Positions 45,777 through 54,141 of a stretch of 64,000 nucleotides of DNA are shown piece after piece (the stretch's first letter is position 1; the number at the start of each line of letters is the position of its first letter). The notes under the pieces are model-generated. The model did no database searches, was not told where the DNA came from, and was given only the letters and a program-made list of their open reading frames with translations. The translations under genes were made by a program, and so were the position numbers. Location: NCBI RefSeq assembly GCF_007421925.1, contig NZ_QMDX01000003.1:62001-126000 (forward strand), in the 5' to 3' direction. Source of the DNA: Haloglomus irregulare (GTDB taxonomy: Archaea; Halobacteriota; Halobacteria; Halobacteriales; Haloarculaceae).

Positions 45777-48005
45777 GTGCCCGAGATACACGAACTCGAC
45801 GCGGCGACCGTGGACCGCATCGCCGCCGGCGAGATCGTCGAACGCCCCGCCAGCGCGGTCAAGGAGCTGGTGGAGAACGCCATCGACGCCGACGCGGGCC
45901 GCGTCGAGGTGGCCGTCGAGGCCGGCGGCAGCGACGGCATCCGCGTCGCCGACGACGGCGTCGGGATGACCCGCGGCGAGGTCGAGCGGGCCGTCCGCGA
46001 GCATACCACCTCCAAGATACGCGACGTCTCGGACCTCGAATCCGGCGTCGGGACGCTGGGCTTCCGCGGCGAGGCGCTCCACGCCATCGGCGCCGTCTCA
46101 CGGCTGACCGTCCGGACGCGCCCCCGGGGCGACCGCGACGATACCGACACCGAGGCGGCCGCCACGGGGACGGAGCTCGTCGTCGAGGGCGGCGAGGTGG
46201 GCCCCGTCGAGCGCGTCGGCTGCCCGGCGGGGACGACCGTCGAGGTCGACGACCTGTTCTACAACGTCCCCGCGCGCCGGAAATACCTGAAGACCGAGGC
46301 GACGGAGTTCGCCCACGTCAACCGTGTGGTGGCGGGTTACGCGCTGGCGAACCCGAACACGGCGGTCTCGCTGACCCACGACGGCCGGGAGACGTTCGCG
46401 ACGCCCGGGCAGGGCGACCTCCGGGGCGCGATGCTGGCGGTCTACGGCCGCGAGGTCGCCGCGGGGACGGTGCGTGTCGGCGGGGGCGGTGCCGACCCGA
46501 CGACCGACGCGGCGCGGACCGCGGCCCGGGCGGCGGACGCCGACCCCGGCGGTCCGCTGGACGGCGTCTGCGGCCTCGTCAGCGACCCCGAGACCACCCG
46601 CAGCGGCAGCGAGTACTGCAACGTCTACGTCAACGGGCGCTGGGTCACTGCCCGCGCGGTGCGGGAGGCCGTCGTCGAGGCCTACGGCGGGCAGCTGGCG
46701 GGCGACCGCTACCCGTTCGCCGCGCTCTTCCTCTCCGTACCCGCCGCCGAGGTGGACGTGAACGTCCACCCGCGCAAGCGGGAGGTCCGGTTCGCCGACG
46801 AGGCGGGCGTCCGCCGGCAGGTCCAGCGGGCGGTCCGCACGGCGCTGCTCGACGCCGGGTTCGTCCGCTCCTCGGCGCCACGCGGGCGCTCCCAGCCCGG
46901 GCAGACGGAGATCTCCCCCGAGCGCGCGGTGAAGGAGGCGGACTCGCTGGCCGGCACCGGCGAGGAGCCCCGGCGGGTCGACGACGGCCGCTGGCAGGCC
47001 GACGGCGCCGACGGCGAGCCCGACCCCGGCGTCGAGGACCCCGGCCCGGACGCGGCCGAGCGCGAGGCCCGCACGGAGACGGCACCGGGACGCTGGCGCG
47101 TCGACGAGAGCGACGGTATCGCGCCGACGGCCGCACCGGACGCCGACGAGTCGGGGCCCGACCCGACGGCCGACGACGCGACCACGAGCAACGACCTCGA
47201 CGGCCGGACCGGCACCGCATCGGCGGGCTCGGGCTCCGAGTCGGCGGCCGGCGCCCGGACCGCGCCCGGTGGGGGGGCAAGCGCGAGCGGGGCCGGACCG
47301 ACGGCGGACCCCCACCGGCGGTTGCGCGGGACCACCGAGCAGCGGACGCTCGGCGGCGAGGCCGTCGATCGCTCGTTCGCCTTCGACCGGCTCCCCGGGA
47401 TGCGGCTGCTGGGCCAGTTCTCCGAGACATACCTGGTCGCCGAGACCGACGACGGGCTGGTGCTGGTCGACCAGCACGCGGCCGACGAGCGGGTCAACTA
47501 CGAGGCGCTCCGCGAGCGGTTCCTCGACGCCCCGGTCACGACACAGACGCTCGCAGAGCCGGTCGCGGTCGCCGTGACCAGTGAGGAGGCCGAACTCGTC
47601 CGCGAGCGCGGCGAGGCCCTGGAGCGACTCGGCCTGTCGGTCGCGCTGGTGGACGCCGAGGGGGAGTCCACGGTGCGGGTCTCGGCGGTCCCGGCGATCC
47701 TGGCCGACGTGATGGACGTCGACCTCGTCCGTGACCTGCTCGCGGACCTGGCGGCCGGCGACCCCGCGGCCACCGTCACCGAGCGCGTCGACGCACTGCT
47801 GGGCGACATGGCCTGCTACCCGGCCGTCACGGGCAACGAGTCGCTCCGCGAGGGGACCGTCGTCGCGCTGCTGTCGGCGCTCGACGACTGCGAGAACCCG
47901 TACGCCTGCCCCCACGGCCGGCCGACGCTCGTCGAGTTCGACCACGGCGAGATCGAGGACCGCTTCGAGCGGGACTACCCCGGTCACACCCAGCGGCGCG
48001 GGTAG
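45777..48005 (+). CDS. mutL: DNA mismatch repair protein MutL
   Basis: MutL couples MutS mismatch recognition to strand incision. The 742-residue protein has the GHL ATPase motifs ELVENAIDADA (I), DDGVGM (II) and GTLGFRGEAL (III), with FYNVPARRKYLK. A long acidic linker (about residues 375-530) leads to the C-terminal dimerisation/endonuclease domain with DQHAADERVNYE, which fits the DQHA(X)2E(X)4E metal-binding endonuclease motif, and the CPHGRPT motif. It is therefore an endonuclease-type MutL. The GTG at 45777 matches the usual PEIHELD start; a GTG at 45729 is possible. mutS is not in the window. Confidence 0.95.
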   Translation: MPEIHELDAATVDRIAAGEIVERPASAVKELVENAIDADAGRVEVAVEAGGSDGIRVADDGVGMTRGEVERAVREHTTSKIRDVSDLESGVGTLGFRGEALHAIGAVSRLTVRTRPRGDRDDTDTEAAATGTELVVEGGEVGPVERVGCPAGTTVEVDDLFYNVPARRKYLKTEATEFAHVNRVVAGYALANPNTAVSLTHDGRETFATPGQGDLRGAMLAVYGREVAAGTVRVGGGGADPTTDAARTAARAADADPGGPLDGVCGLVSDPETTRSGSEYCNVYVNGRWVTARAVREAVVEAYGGQLAGDRYPFAALFLSVPAAEVDVNVHPRKREVRFADEAGVRRQVQRAVRTALLDAGFVRSSAPRGRSQPGQTEISPERAVKEADSLAGTGEEPRRVDDGRWQADGADGEPDPGVEDPGPDAAEREARTETAPGRWRVDESDGIAPTAAPDADESGPDPTADDATTSNDLDGRTGTASAGSGSESAAGARTAPGGGASASGAGPTADPHRRLRGTTEQRTLGGEAVDRSFAFDRLPGMRLLGQFSETYLVAETDDGLVLVDQHAADERVNYEALRERFLDAPVTTQTLAEPVAVAVTSEEAELVRERGEALERLGLSVALVDAEGESTVRVSAVPAILADVMDVDLVRDLLADLAAGDPAATVTERVDALLGDMACYPAVTGNESLREGTVVALLSALDDCENPYACPHGRPTLVEFDHGEIEDRFERDYPGHTQRRG

Positions 48006-48034
48006 TCCGGGACCGGGGGCCGTCCGGGTACGGG

Positions 48035-48733
48035 CTAGAACGGCGCCGGCAGCGAGCCCGACAGCTCCAGCCAGGCGGTCATCGCCAGGGCGGCCGCGGG
48101 CGGGATGGTCAGGTTGTCGTCGAGGACGTACCCCCGGATGCTCGGCTTGACGCCGTCGGCGAATGTGGTCGCCAGGCCACAGAGGACGGCCGCCGGCACG
48201 GGGACGAAGAAGCCCGCCAGCCCCGTGGCGACGCCGAACGTCGCGAGCAGGACGTACCCCTGCTTCACCTCCTGGAGGTCGCTGGAGCCGAGCAGCCCGG
48301 AGACGGGGTCGGCGATGGCGAGCGCCAGTACCGCCGGGATGGCCACCCGCGGCTGGAAGGCGAGCACCACCGCCGTGACGCTCACCACGTACAGCGCGTA
48401 GGCAGCGACGTTCTCCTCCTCGTACTCGCGGGTGAGACGGTCGAAGACGGTCAGGTCGAGCGTCCCGGAGAGTCGCCCCGCCTCCAGCAGCGCGACGCCG
48501 AGCGAGCACGCCAGCAGCGCCAGCCCCAGTTGGGCCCAGGTGAGCACGCCGAGCAGGTGGCTGGCCGGCGCGAACGCACCCGTGACGTGGACCAGCCGGC
48601 GCTCCACCTCGGGCTGGCGCAGGCGGGCGAGCACGCCGTCCGGGGTAGCCCCCGGCGCCTCCCCCCCATCGGTCCGGGCGACGCCCGGCTCGTCGCCGGC
48701 CGTGACGCCGTCGGACCGGGGGACGTCGGGCAT
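48035..48733 (-). CDS. Dolichol kinase-like prenol kinase
   Basis: A 232-residue membrane protein of the CTP-dependent dolichol kinase/phosphatidate cytidylyltransferase clan. It has the N-terminal RRLVHVTGAFAP, about six helices, the ALAIADPVSGLLGS segment and the C-terminal DDNLTIPPAAA, all typical of SEC59-like kinases. In archaea such enzymes phosphorylate polyprenols or geranylgeraniol for lipid or glycan carriers. It lies 4 bp behind the glyS stop on the same strand. Confidence 0.82.
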   Translation of the reverse strand: MPDVPRSDGVTAGDEPGVARTDGGEAPGATPDGVLARLRQPEVERRLVHVTGAFAPASHLLGVLTWAQLGLALLACSLGVALLEAGRLSGTLDLTVFDRLTREYEEENVAAYALYVVSVTAVVLAFQPRVAIPAVLALAIADPVSGLLGSSDLQEVKQGYVLLATFGVATGLAGFFVPVPAAVLCGLATTFADGVKPSIRGYVLDDNLTIPPAAALAMTAWLELSGSLPAPF

Positions 48734-48737
48734 CGGT

Positions 48738-50552
48738 CTACAGGTCGTCGATGGCCGTCGTGCCTGCCCGGAGTGCGGTCAGGGTGGCGGGCAGCTCCGC
48801 GACCGGGACGCGGGCCTGGTCGGTCGAGTCACGCTCACGGACGGTGACGGTGTCGTCCTCCAGAGTGTCGTAGTCGACGGTCACGCAGTAGGGCGTGCCG
48901 ACCTCGTCCTGACGGCGATAGCGCCGGCCGATGTTGCCCGAGTCGTCGTAGGTGACGGCGAAGCCGGCCCCCCGCAGGTCCGCCTCGACCTCGCGGGCGC
49001 GCTCGCCGAGGCCGTCCTTGTCCATCAGCGGGAAGACGCCGACGGTAGTGGGTGCGACCTCGGCGGGCAGGTCCAGATACGCGCGCTCCTCCCCGTCGAC
49101 GGTGTCACGGCCGTACGCGTGGGTCAGGACGGAGTAGACGATGCGGCCGATACCGAACGAGGGCTCGACCACGTGCGGGGTGATATGCTCGCCGGACTCC
49201 GTCACCTCCTCGCGGCTGAAATCCGCGACCGCGGTGTCGACCTCGTGGGCCTCGCCGTCGACCTCGACGGAGACGGTCTCGCCGTCGAAGGCGTCCGGGT
49301 CGTGTTCGACGAGGTCGCGCAGGGCGTCGGCCACCGCGGCGGCGTCGCCGCCGAACTCCGGGCCGAGGACGGACATGTCCGGGTCGACGGTCGCGCGCTC
49401 GACGCGCTGTGGCTCGTCGTACTGCCGGAACAGGGTGAACTCCTCGTCGGAGTGGGTGCCGTGCTTCGAGAGGTCGTAGTCCGAGCGGTAGGCGAAGCCG
49501 GTGATCTCCACCCAGTCGCCGCCGAGTTCGGCCTCGGCGTCCCAGCAGTCCGCGGCGTAGTGGGCCAGCTCGCCCGAGAGATGCTGGCGGTAGCGGAACC
49601 GGTCCATATCGAGGCCGACCCGGTCGTACCAGTCCCGGGCGAGGCCCAGGTAGTAGGCGACCCAGTCGGAGGCGATGACGTTCTCCTCGACGGCCTCCCG
49701 GACCGTCATCGTCAGGTACGTTCCGTCGGACCCGTCCGACGACGTTCGGCTCGCGTCGCTCGCCTCACCCCCGTCCTCGGCCTCCTGCTCGTCGGCCGGG
49801 TAGAGCGTGAGTTCGACGTCCGCGACCCGCTCCAGCGGCGGCTCGTCAGTCTCCGGGTCGATGAAGTGCTCCAGCTCGGCCTGCGTGAACTCCCGGACCC
49901 GGACCAGCGCGCGGCGGGGGGAGATCTCGTTGCGCCAGGCGGTGCCGACCTGCGCGACGCCGAAGGGGAGCTGGTTGCGGGCGTACTGTTTGAGCTGCGG
50001 GAACTCCACGAAGATGCCCTGTGCGGTCTCCGGGCGGAGGTAGCCCGGCGAGGACGTACCGGGGCCGATGTTCGTCTCGAACATCAGGTTGAACTCCTCG
50101 ACGGGCACGTCGGTCAGCGCCTCGCCGCAGACCGGGCAGTCGAGGTCGTACTCCGCGATGAGCGCCTCCACCTCCGGGATGGGGAGGGACTCGGCCTCCT
50201 CGATCCGGGTGGCGTCCTCGACGAGGTGGTCCGCCCGATGGGAGCTGTCACACGCCGGGCACTCGATTATCATGTCGTCGAAGCCGTCGAGATGGCCCGA
50301 CGCCTCGAAGACGGGCTCGGGCATCACGTCCGGCGCGGAGATCTCCATGTGGCCCTCCTGGGTGACGAACAGGTCGCGCCATGAGTCCTCGATGTTGCGC
50401 TTCAGCGAGGCGCCCTCCGGGCCGTAGGTGTAGAAGCCGGCGACGCCGCCGTAGGCCCGCGACGCGGGGAAAAAGAAGCCCCGGCGCTTGGACAGCTCCG
50501 CGACCGTCTCCAGCTCCTCGTCGGCGGGGATCCGGGCGGGCTCCTCACTCAT
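48738..50552 (-). CDS. glyS: Glycyl-tRNA synthetase (alpha2 type)
   Basis: A class II synthetase that charges tRNA(Gly), 604 residues. Motif 1 region KRRGFFFPASRAYGGVAGFY, a zinc-like insertion with CPAC and CPVC, motif 2 AWRNEISPRRALVRVREF, motif 3 PSFGIGRIVYS and a C-terminal anticodon-binding domain (VAPTTVGVFPLMDKDG). The ATG at 50552 overlaps the CBS gene stop by 8 nt, so the two are coupled. Confidence 0.96.
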   Translation of the reverse strand: MSEEPARIPADEELETVAELSKRRGFFFPASRAYGGVAGFYTYGPEGASLKRNIEDSWRDLFVTQEGHMEISAPDVMPEPVFEASGHLDGFDDMIIECPACDSSHRADHLVEDATRIEEAESLPIPEVEALIAEYDLDCPVCGEALTDVPVEEFNLMFETNIGPGTSSPGYLRPETAQGIFVEFPQLKQYARNQLPFGVAQVGTAWRNEISPRRALVRVREFTQAELEHFIDPETDEPPLERVADVELTLYPADEQEAEDGGEASDASRTSSDGSDGTYLTMTVREAVEENVIASDWVAYYLGLARDWYDRVGLDMDRFRYRQHLSGELAHYAADCWDAEAELGGDWVEITGFAYRSDYDLSKHGTHSDEEFTLFRQYDEPQRVERATVDPDMSVLGPEFGGDAAAVADALRDLVEHDPDAFDGETVSVEVDGEAHEVDTAVADFSREEVTESGEHITPHVVEPSFGIGRIVYSVLTHAYGRDTVDGEERAYLDLPAEVAPTTVGVFPLMDKDGLGERAREVEADLRGAGFAVTYDDSGNIGRRYRRQDEVGTPYCVTVDYDTLEDDTVTVRERDSTDQARVPVAELPATLTALRAGTTAIDDL

Positions 50553-51408
50553 CCGCCACCACCGCCGCGAGCAGGTCCGTGTCACGGACGATACCGACCA
50601 GGTCGTCGGCCGTCATCAGCGGGAGCTGTTCGATGTCGTTCGAGATCAGCAGGCGGGCGGCGTCCTTGACCGTTCGCTTGCGCGTGACCGTCACGAGGTC
50701 CTCGGTCATGAACCGGGCGACGGGCTCGGCCGGGAGCTCGACGTTCCGGGTCGGCATGTAGCGGTTGCCGGTCGCCTTGATCCCCTCCCACTTCCAGTCG
50801 TCGTCCTCGTCGGCGATGGACTCGCCGGTGTTCTCCTCGCCCTCCTCGACCCGGGCCACCTCGATGATGTCGACCTCGGTCAGCATACCCTCGGGGTCGC
50901 CGTCCTCGTCCAGCACCACGGCGTACGGGACCTCGGCGTAGTCCAACTCCGCCTGGCCGACCGTCAGCGGCGTCCCCCGGTAGGTCGTGTTGACCTCGCG
51001 CGTCGCGAGGTCGCCGACGATGGCGTCCGCGCCGGCGAGTTCGTCGTTCGCGAGTGCACGGACGATGTCCGTGACGGTGACGATACCGACGAGCCGGGCG
51101 TCGTCGACGACGGGGACGCGGCTCCCGCCCGTCTCCCGGGCGAGCCGCGCCACGTCGACCAGCGTGGCGTCGCTGGTGACGGTCGGGACCTCGTTGACCA
51201 GCAGCGCGAGCTGGTCCTCGTCCGGCCGCTCGATGAGCGCCTCGCGGGTCACGAGCCCGCGAAACTCCTCGCCGTCGTCGGTCTCCTTGACGACCGGGAT
51301 CGACGAGAAGGTGCCGCCCTGGAGCTGCTCGAGGGCGTCCTCCCGCGTACCGGGGATGGACACCGTCACGACCTCCGAGCGGGAGGTCATAGCGTCTGCG
51401 ACGTTCAT
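50545..51408 (-). CDS. Four-CBS-domain protein
   Basis: A 287-residue protein built of four CBS repeats (about residues 5-65, 70-135, 140-205 and 225-287). Examples of the GI-V-T-D-type repeats are LVGIVTVTDIVRAL and LVGIVRDTDLLAAVV. The third repeat carries an insertion (GEENTGESIADEDDDWKWEG). CBS pairs usually bind adenine nucleotides or SAM. No catalytic domain is attached; coupling to glyS suggests an energy-sensing partner, unproven. Confidence 0.9.
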   Translation of the reverse strand: MNVADAMTSRSEVVTVSIPGTREDALEQLQGGTFSSIPVVKETDDGEEFRGLVTREALIERPDEDQLALLVNEVPTVTSDATLVDVARLARETGGSRVPVVDDARLVGIVTVTDIVRALANDELAGADAIVGDLATREVNTTYRGTPLTVGQAELDYAEVPYAVVLDEDGDPEGMLTEVDIIEVARVEEGEENTGESIADEDDDWKWEGIKATGNRYMPTRNVELPAEPVARFMTEDLVTVTRKRTVKDAARLLISNDIEQLPLMTADDLVGIVRDTDLLAAVVADE

Positions 51409-51709
51409 ACCGGGCCGAGACGGGCCGCGTACTAAGGCCTTGCAGTATCCCGTCACGCCCCCACACGGCCGGCGCGGGCCGTTCCCCCGGCACCGTCGCC
51501 GGGCCCCACCGGCACCCACCGTTTCGGGTCCAGCTCGCCGGGGCCGGGCGACGAGACGCGGAGCGGAACCGGCTGGAACGACCCCACAGGTCCATCTCGA
51601 CGGCTCCCGTGGGAAACGTTGACCTCGGGAGGGGCTATCTCCAGGTGAAGTGGAGGGGTCCGGGGCGGCGGTCGGAACGGTGATGTGGCCGACGGCCCCA
51701 CAGTCGGGC
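51409..51709. other. Gene-free stretch (about 300 bp)
   Basis: A divergent spacer between the CBS gene and the decarboxylase gene. I see promoter-type composition at the edges (TACTAAGGCCTTGC near 51430) but no gene and no strong repeats. Confidence 0.4.
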
Positions 51710-52327
51710 ATGGACATCGCCCCCGGCGGCGTCCGCTACGCGGTCGCCGCGTTGCTGACTGGCCTCGCCATCGCCCGCCGACTCGGCCGCCGGGCCGCGG
51801 TCGCGCTGGGGCTCGTCGGCGCGGCGGCCGTGCTCGCCTTCCACCGGGACCCCGAGCGGTCGTCGCCCGGCGACGGCGTCGTCGCCCCGGCGGACGGCGT
51901 CGTCTCCGTCGTCCGGACGGAGGAGCACGACGGCGACGCTCGGGTCCGCGTCGGGGTCTACATGTCCGCGCTGGACGTCCACGTCAACCGGGTGCCGCTC
52001 GACGGGACCGTCGCAGCCGTCGAACACGTCCCCGGGGGCAACCGGCTGGCGTTCTCGAAGGAGTCCGAGCACAACGAGCGCGTCCACGTCGACATCGCGG
52101 GCGCCCGCGACTACCGTGTCACGCTCATCGCCGGCGCCTTCGCCCGGCGCATCCACCCCTACGTCGAGGCCGGCGACGACCTGGCCCGGGGCGAGCGGCT
52201 CGGCCACATCTCCTTTGGCTCCCGGGCCGACGTGCTGCTCCCGGCGGGCGTCACGGAGACCGACCTCCGCGTGAGCAAAGGCGCCGGGACGCGGGCCGGG
52301 GAGACGCGGCTGGCAGATATCGACTGA
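51710..52327 (+). CDS. asd: Phosphatidylserine/archaetidylserine decarboxylase
   Basis: It decarboxylates archaetidylserine to archaetidylethanolamine. The 205-residue protein has one N-terminal membrane helix, then FHRDPERSSPGDGVVAPADG, MSALDVHVNRVPLDG and the C-terminal GHISFGSRADVLLPAG, whose Gly-Ser is the expected self-cleavage site forming the pyruvoyl group. The length is typical of the short archaeal/proteobacterial form. The ATG at 51710 (MDIAPGGVRYAV) is preferred over one at 51683. Confidence 0.9.
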   Translation: MDIAPGGVRYAVAALLTGLAIARRLGRRAAVALGLVGAAAVLAFHRDPERSSPGDGVVAPADGVVSVVRTEEHDGDARVRVGVYMSALDVHVNRVPLDGTVAAVEHVPGGNRLAFSKESEHNERVHVDIAGARDYRVTLIAGAFARRIHPYVEAGDDLARGERLGHISFGSRADVLLPAGVTETDLRVSKGAGTRAGETRLADID

Positions 52328-52445
52328 GTACACGATATATCCCCCGTGTACGCCTCGAACCGGTTCGATATCACGAGTACGTCCGGAGTTATCCTCCATC
52401 TCCGGATCGAGGGAGAAACGTGTTCCCACAGTTCCGTCCCTGCGA

Positions 52446-52679
52446 TCACCGGAGATGGATCGGACTCTCCCGCGTGCGGTCCTGGGCGCGTCCACGAGGA
52501 GTGCGGGAGGATGCGCGGCCGGCGCCGCTCTGCTTCGGGATGGAGCCGTCCCCCATTAGTAGCCCCTCGAACACCGCCTCCTGAATCGGAGAAATCTCTG
52601 GGTACGGGCAGGTGCCGTGTGACCAGTGAAGCCCCGGCTTGTCGAACTCCTCACCGCAAGACGGACAGATGCCACTCAT
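52446..52679 (-). pseudogene. Remnant of a free-standing LAGLIDADG homing endonuclease
   Basis: A 77-codon frame directly behind pcn on the same strand. It begins MSGICPSCGEEFDKPGLHWS, a small zinc-finger type (CPSCG, later HGTC), then PYPEISPIQEAVFEGLLMGD, where EGLLMGDGSIP is a LAGLIDADG-like first helix. The matching haloarchaeal enzymes are several times longer, but here recognisable sequence stops after about 55 residues, and the remaining 22 are unrelated low-complexity. The catalytic second motif and the DNA-binding body are gone, so it is non-functional. Confidence 0.6.
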
Positions 52680-52687
52680 CCTTCGAT

Positions 52688-53431
52688 TCAGTCGCTCTGG
52701 ATACGCGGCGCTAACATGTAAGTAATTTTACCTTTCCCTTCCGCGATCTCGAAGTGCATCTTGACGGGGAACTCCTCGCCGAGTTCGATGCGGACCTCCG
52801 TATCCTTCGGAATGGCCTTGTCCATGTCCTTGAGGTAGTCGAGCGAGAACAGCGAGCGGGCCTCGCCGGCCTCCAGGGAGATGAGGTCCTCGCGGGTCAG
52901 CGTGAGATGGACGTCGTCGGTGTCACCCTCCGCGTCGACGTAGAAGACCTCCTCGTCGGTGTCGACGCCCAGCGCGATGTGGTCGCTCACCATGTCGGCG
53001 GCCGTCACGGCGCGGTCGATATCCCGGCCCTCGACGACGATCTCGGCCGAGAGGTCGAGATCCGGGAGGTCGGGCTCCTGGCGGATGGAGTCGGGGTCGA
53101 TGAGCGCGAGCGTCCCCTCCAGCCCCTCGATCTGGATGTGGAGCTTGCGGGTCTCCTCGTCGAGTTCGAGCTGGACCAGCTGGCCGGAGTCGGCCATCCC
53201 GACGAACTCCTCCAGCCGCGCGAGGTTGACCCCGATGATGCCGCCGTCGGTCTCGTAGGACTCGAAGGCGTCGGCGGCAAGCGAGAGATCGACCATCCCG
53301 ACGTTGGCGGGGTCGACGGCGCGGATGGCCAGGCCGTCCTCGTTGAGGTTAATCTTGCACTCGTCGACGAGCACGCTGACGGAGTCGAGCGCCGACTCCA
53401 GCGTGTCGGCGCTCACGATGGCCTTGAACAT
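52688..53431 (-). CDS. pcn: PCNA sliding clamp
   Basis: A trimeric processivity clamp of DNA polymerase, 247 residues, starting [20 protein letters not shown]. It has the interdomain loop region ([14 protein letters not shown]) and the C-terminal [19 protein letters not shown] typical of archaeal PCNA. It is rich in Asp/Glu, as haloarchaeal clamps are. A single archaeal pcn gene is expected per genome. Confidence 0.97.
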   Translation of the reverse strand: MFKAIVSADTLESALDSVSVLVDECKINLNEDGLAIRAVDPANVGMVDLSLAADAFESYETDGGIIGVNLARLEEFVGMADSGQLVQLELDEETRKLHIQIEGLEGTLALIDPDSIRQEPDLPDLDLSAEIVVEGRDIDRAVTAADMVSDHIALGVDTDEEVFYVDAEGDTDDVHLTLTREDLISLEAGEARSLFSLDYLKDMDKAIPKDTEVRIELGEEFPVKMHFEIAEGKGKITYMLAPRIQSD

Positions 53432-53517
53432 GCTGCTCGGTTGGTCGCCCCCCGGTAAAAAGTCACCCCTAGCCCTGCGCGGGCGCGGATTTCCGGCAGG
53501 GTCGACCTCGGTAGTCG

Positions 53518-54141
53518 TCAGCTCCGGATGATTTCGTTCAGGACCCGTTCTGCCTCGCTGGGGCCCGAGAGGTCACGGAACGACACGTCGCCGGATGCCG
53601 ACCGGACGGTGACGCTCCCGAGTCCGGTGAGGGTCTCGAGGACGGACTGCTCCCGGACGACGCTCTGGACCGAGTCCGTCCGGACGCTCGATCGACGGAG
53701 CGAGAGGAACCGGTACTCGCTGACGATGCGGGCGTCCTCGGTGACGTAGTAGGTCGTCAGTGAGTTCTGCCAGTACCGGACGAGCGCCTTCACCAGCAGG
53801 ACCACGAACGCGACGAAGGCGAGCGTCGGCCAGACGTACGGGAGCCGGGTCGCAACCAGGAGGTACAGCGTGACGGCCAGGGGCACCATCGCCGCGGCAC
53901 CGAGCAGGTAGGCGCCGAGCTGGCTCGGGTTGAACGTCTCGACCGGTGTCAGGTCCAGTTGCCCCGGGGCTACCCGGTGGACGTACGCACCGACAAGGAC
54001 GGCCATCAGCCCGAGCAGGACGAACGGGTAGCCGACCGTTCCCGGAACGCCGCCGGTATCGTCGACGAGCAACACGCCACCGGCGACCATCGTCGGCGCG
54101 CCGAGGGCGACCCCCCACAGCCGCGGGACGCCGCGGGCCAT
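53518..54141 (-). CDS. PH-like (bPH2/DUF304-type) membrane protein
   Basis: A 207-residue protein with four hydrophobic helices in the first 135 residues ([46 protein letters not shown]). A C-terminal bacterial-PH-like segment follows ([20 protein letters not shown], then [20 protein letters not shown]). The start ATG overlaps the stop of the beta-propeller gene upstream, so the pair is co-translated. The function is unknown. Confidence 0.78.
   Translation of the reverse strand: MARGVPRLWGVALGAPTMVAGGVLLVDDTGGVPGTVGYPFVLLGLMAVLVGAYVHRVAPGQLDLTPVETFNPSQLGAYLLGAAAMVPLAVTLYLLVATRLPYVWPTLAFVAFVVLLVKALVRYWQNSLTTYYVTEDARIVSEYRFLSLRRSSVRTDSVQSVVREQSVLETLTGLGSVTVRSASGDVSFRDLSGPSEAERVLNEIIRS

Noticed and set aside
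47041-47330. Insertion or frameshift in mutL
   Set aside because: The low-complexity acidic stretch is in frame and is the normal variable linker between the ATPase and C-terminal domains.
44027-47584. Very long open frame (over 1,100 codons) on the plus strand through the membrane protein and mutL
   Set aside because: The translation is an Arg/Gly/Pro-rich shadow of two real genes in other frames, a known effect of very high GC. mutL and the membrane protein have clear motifs.
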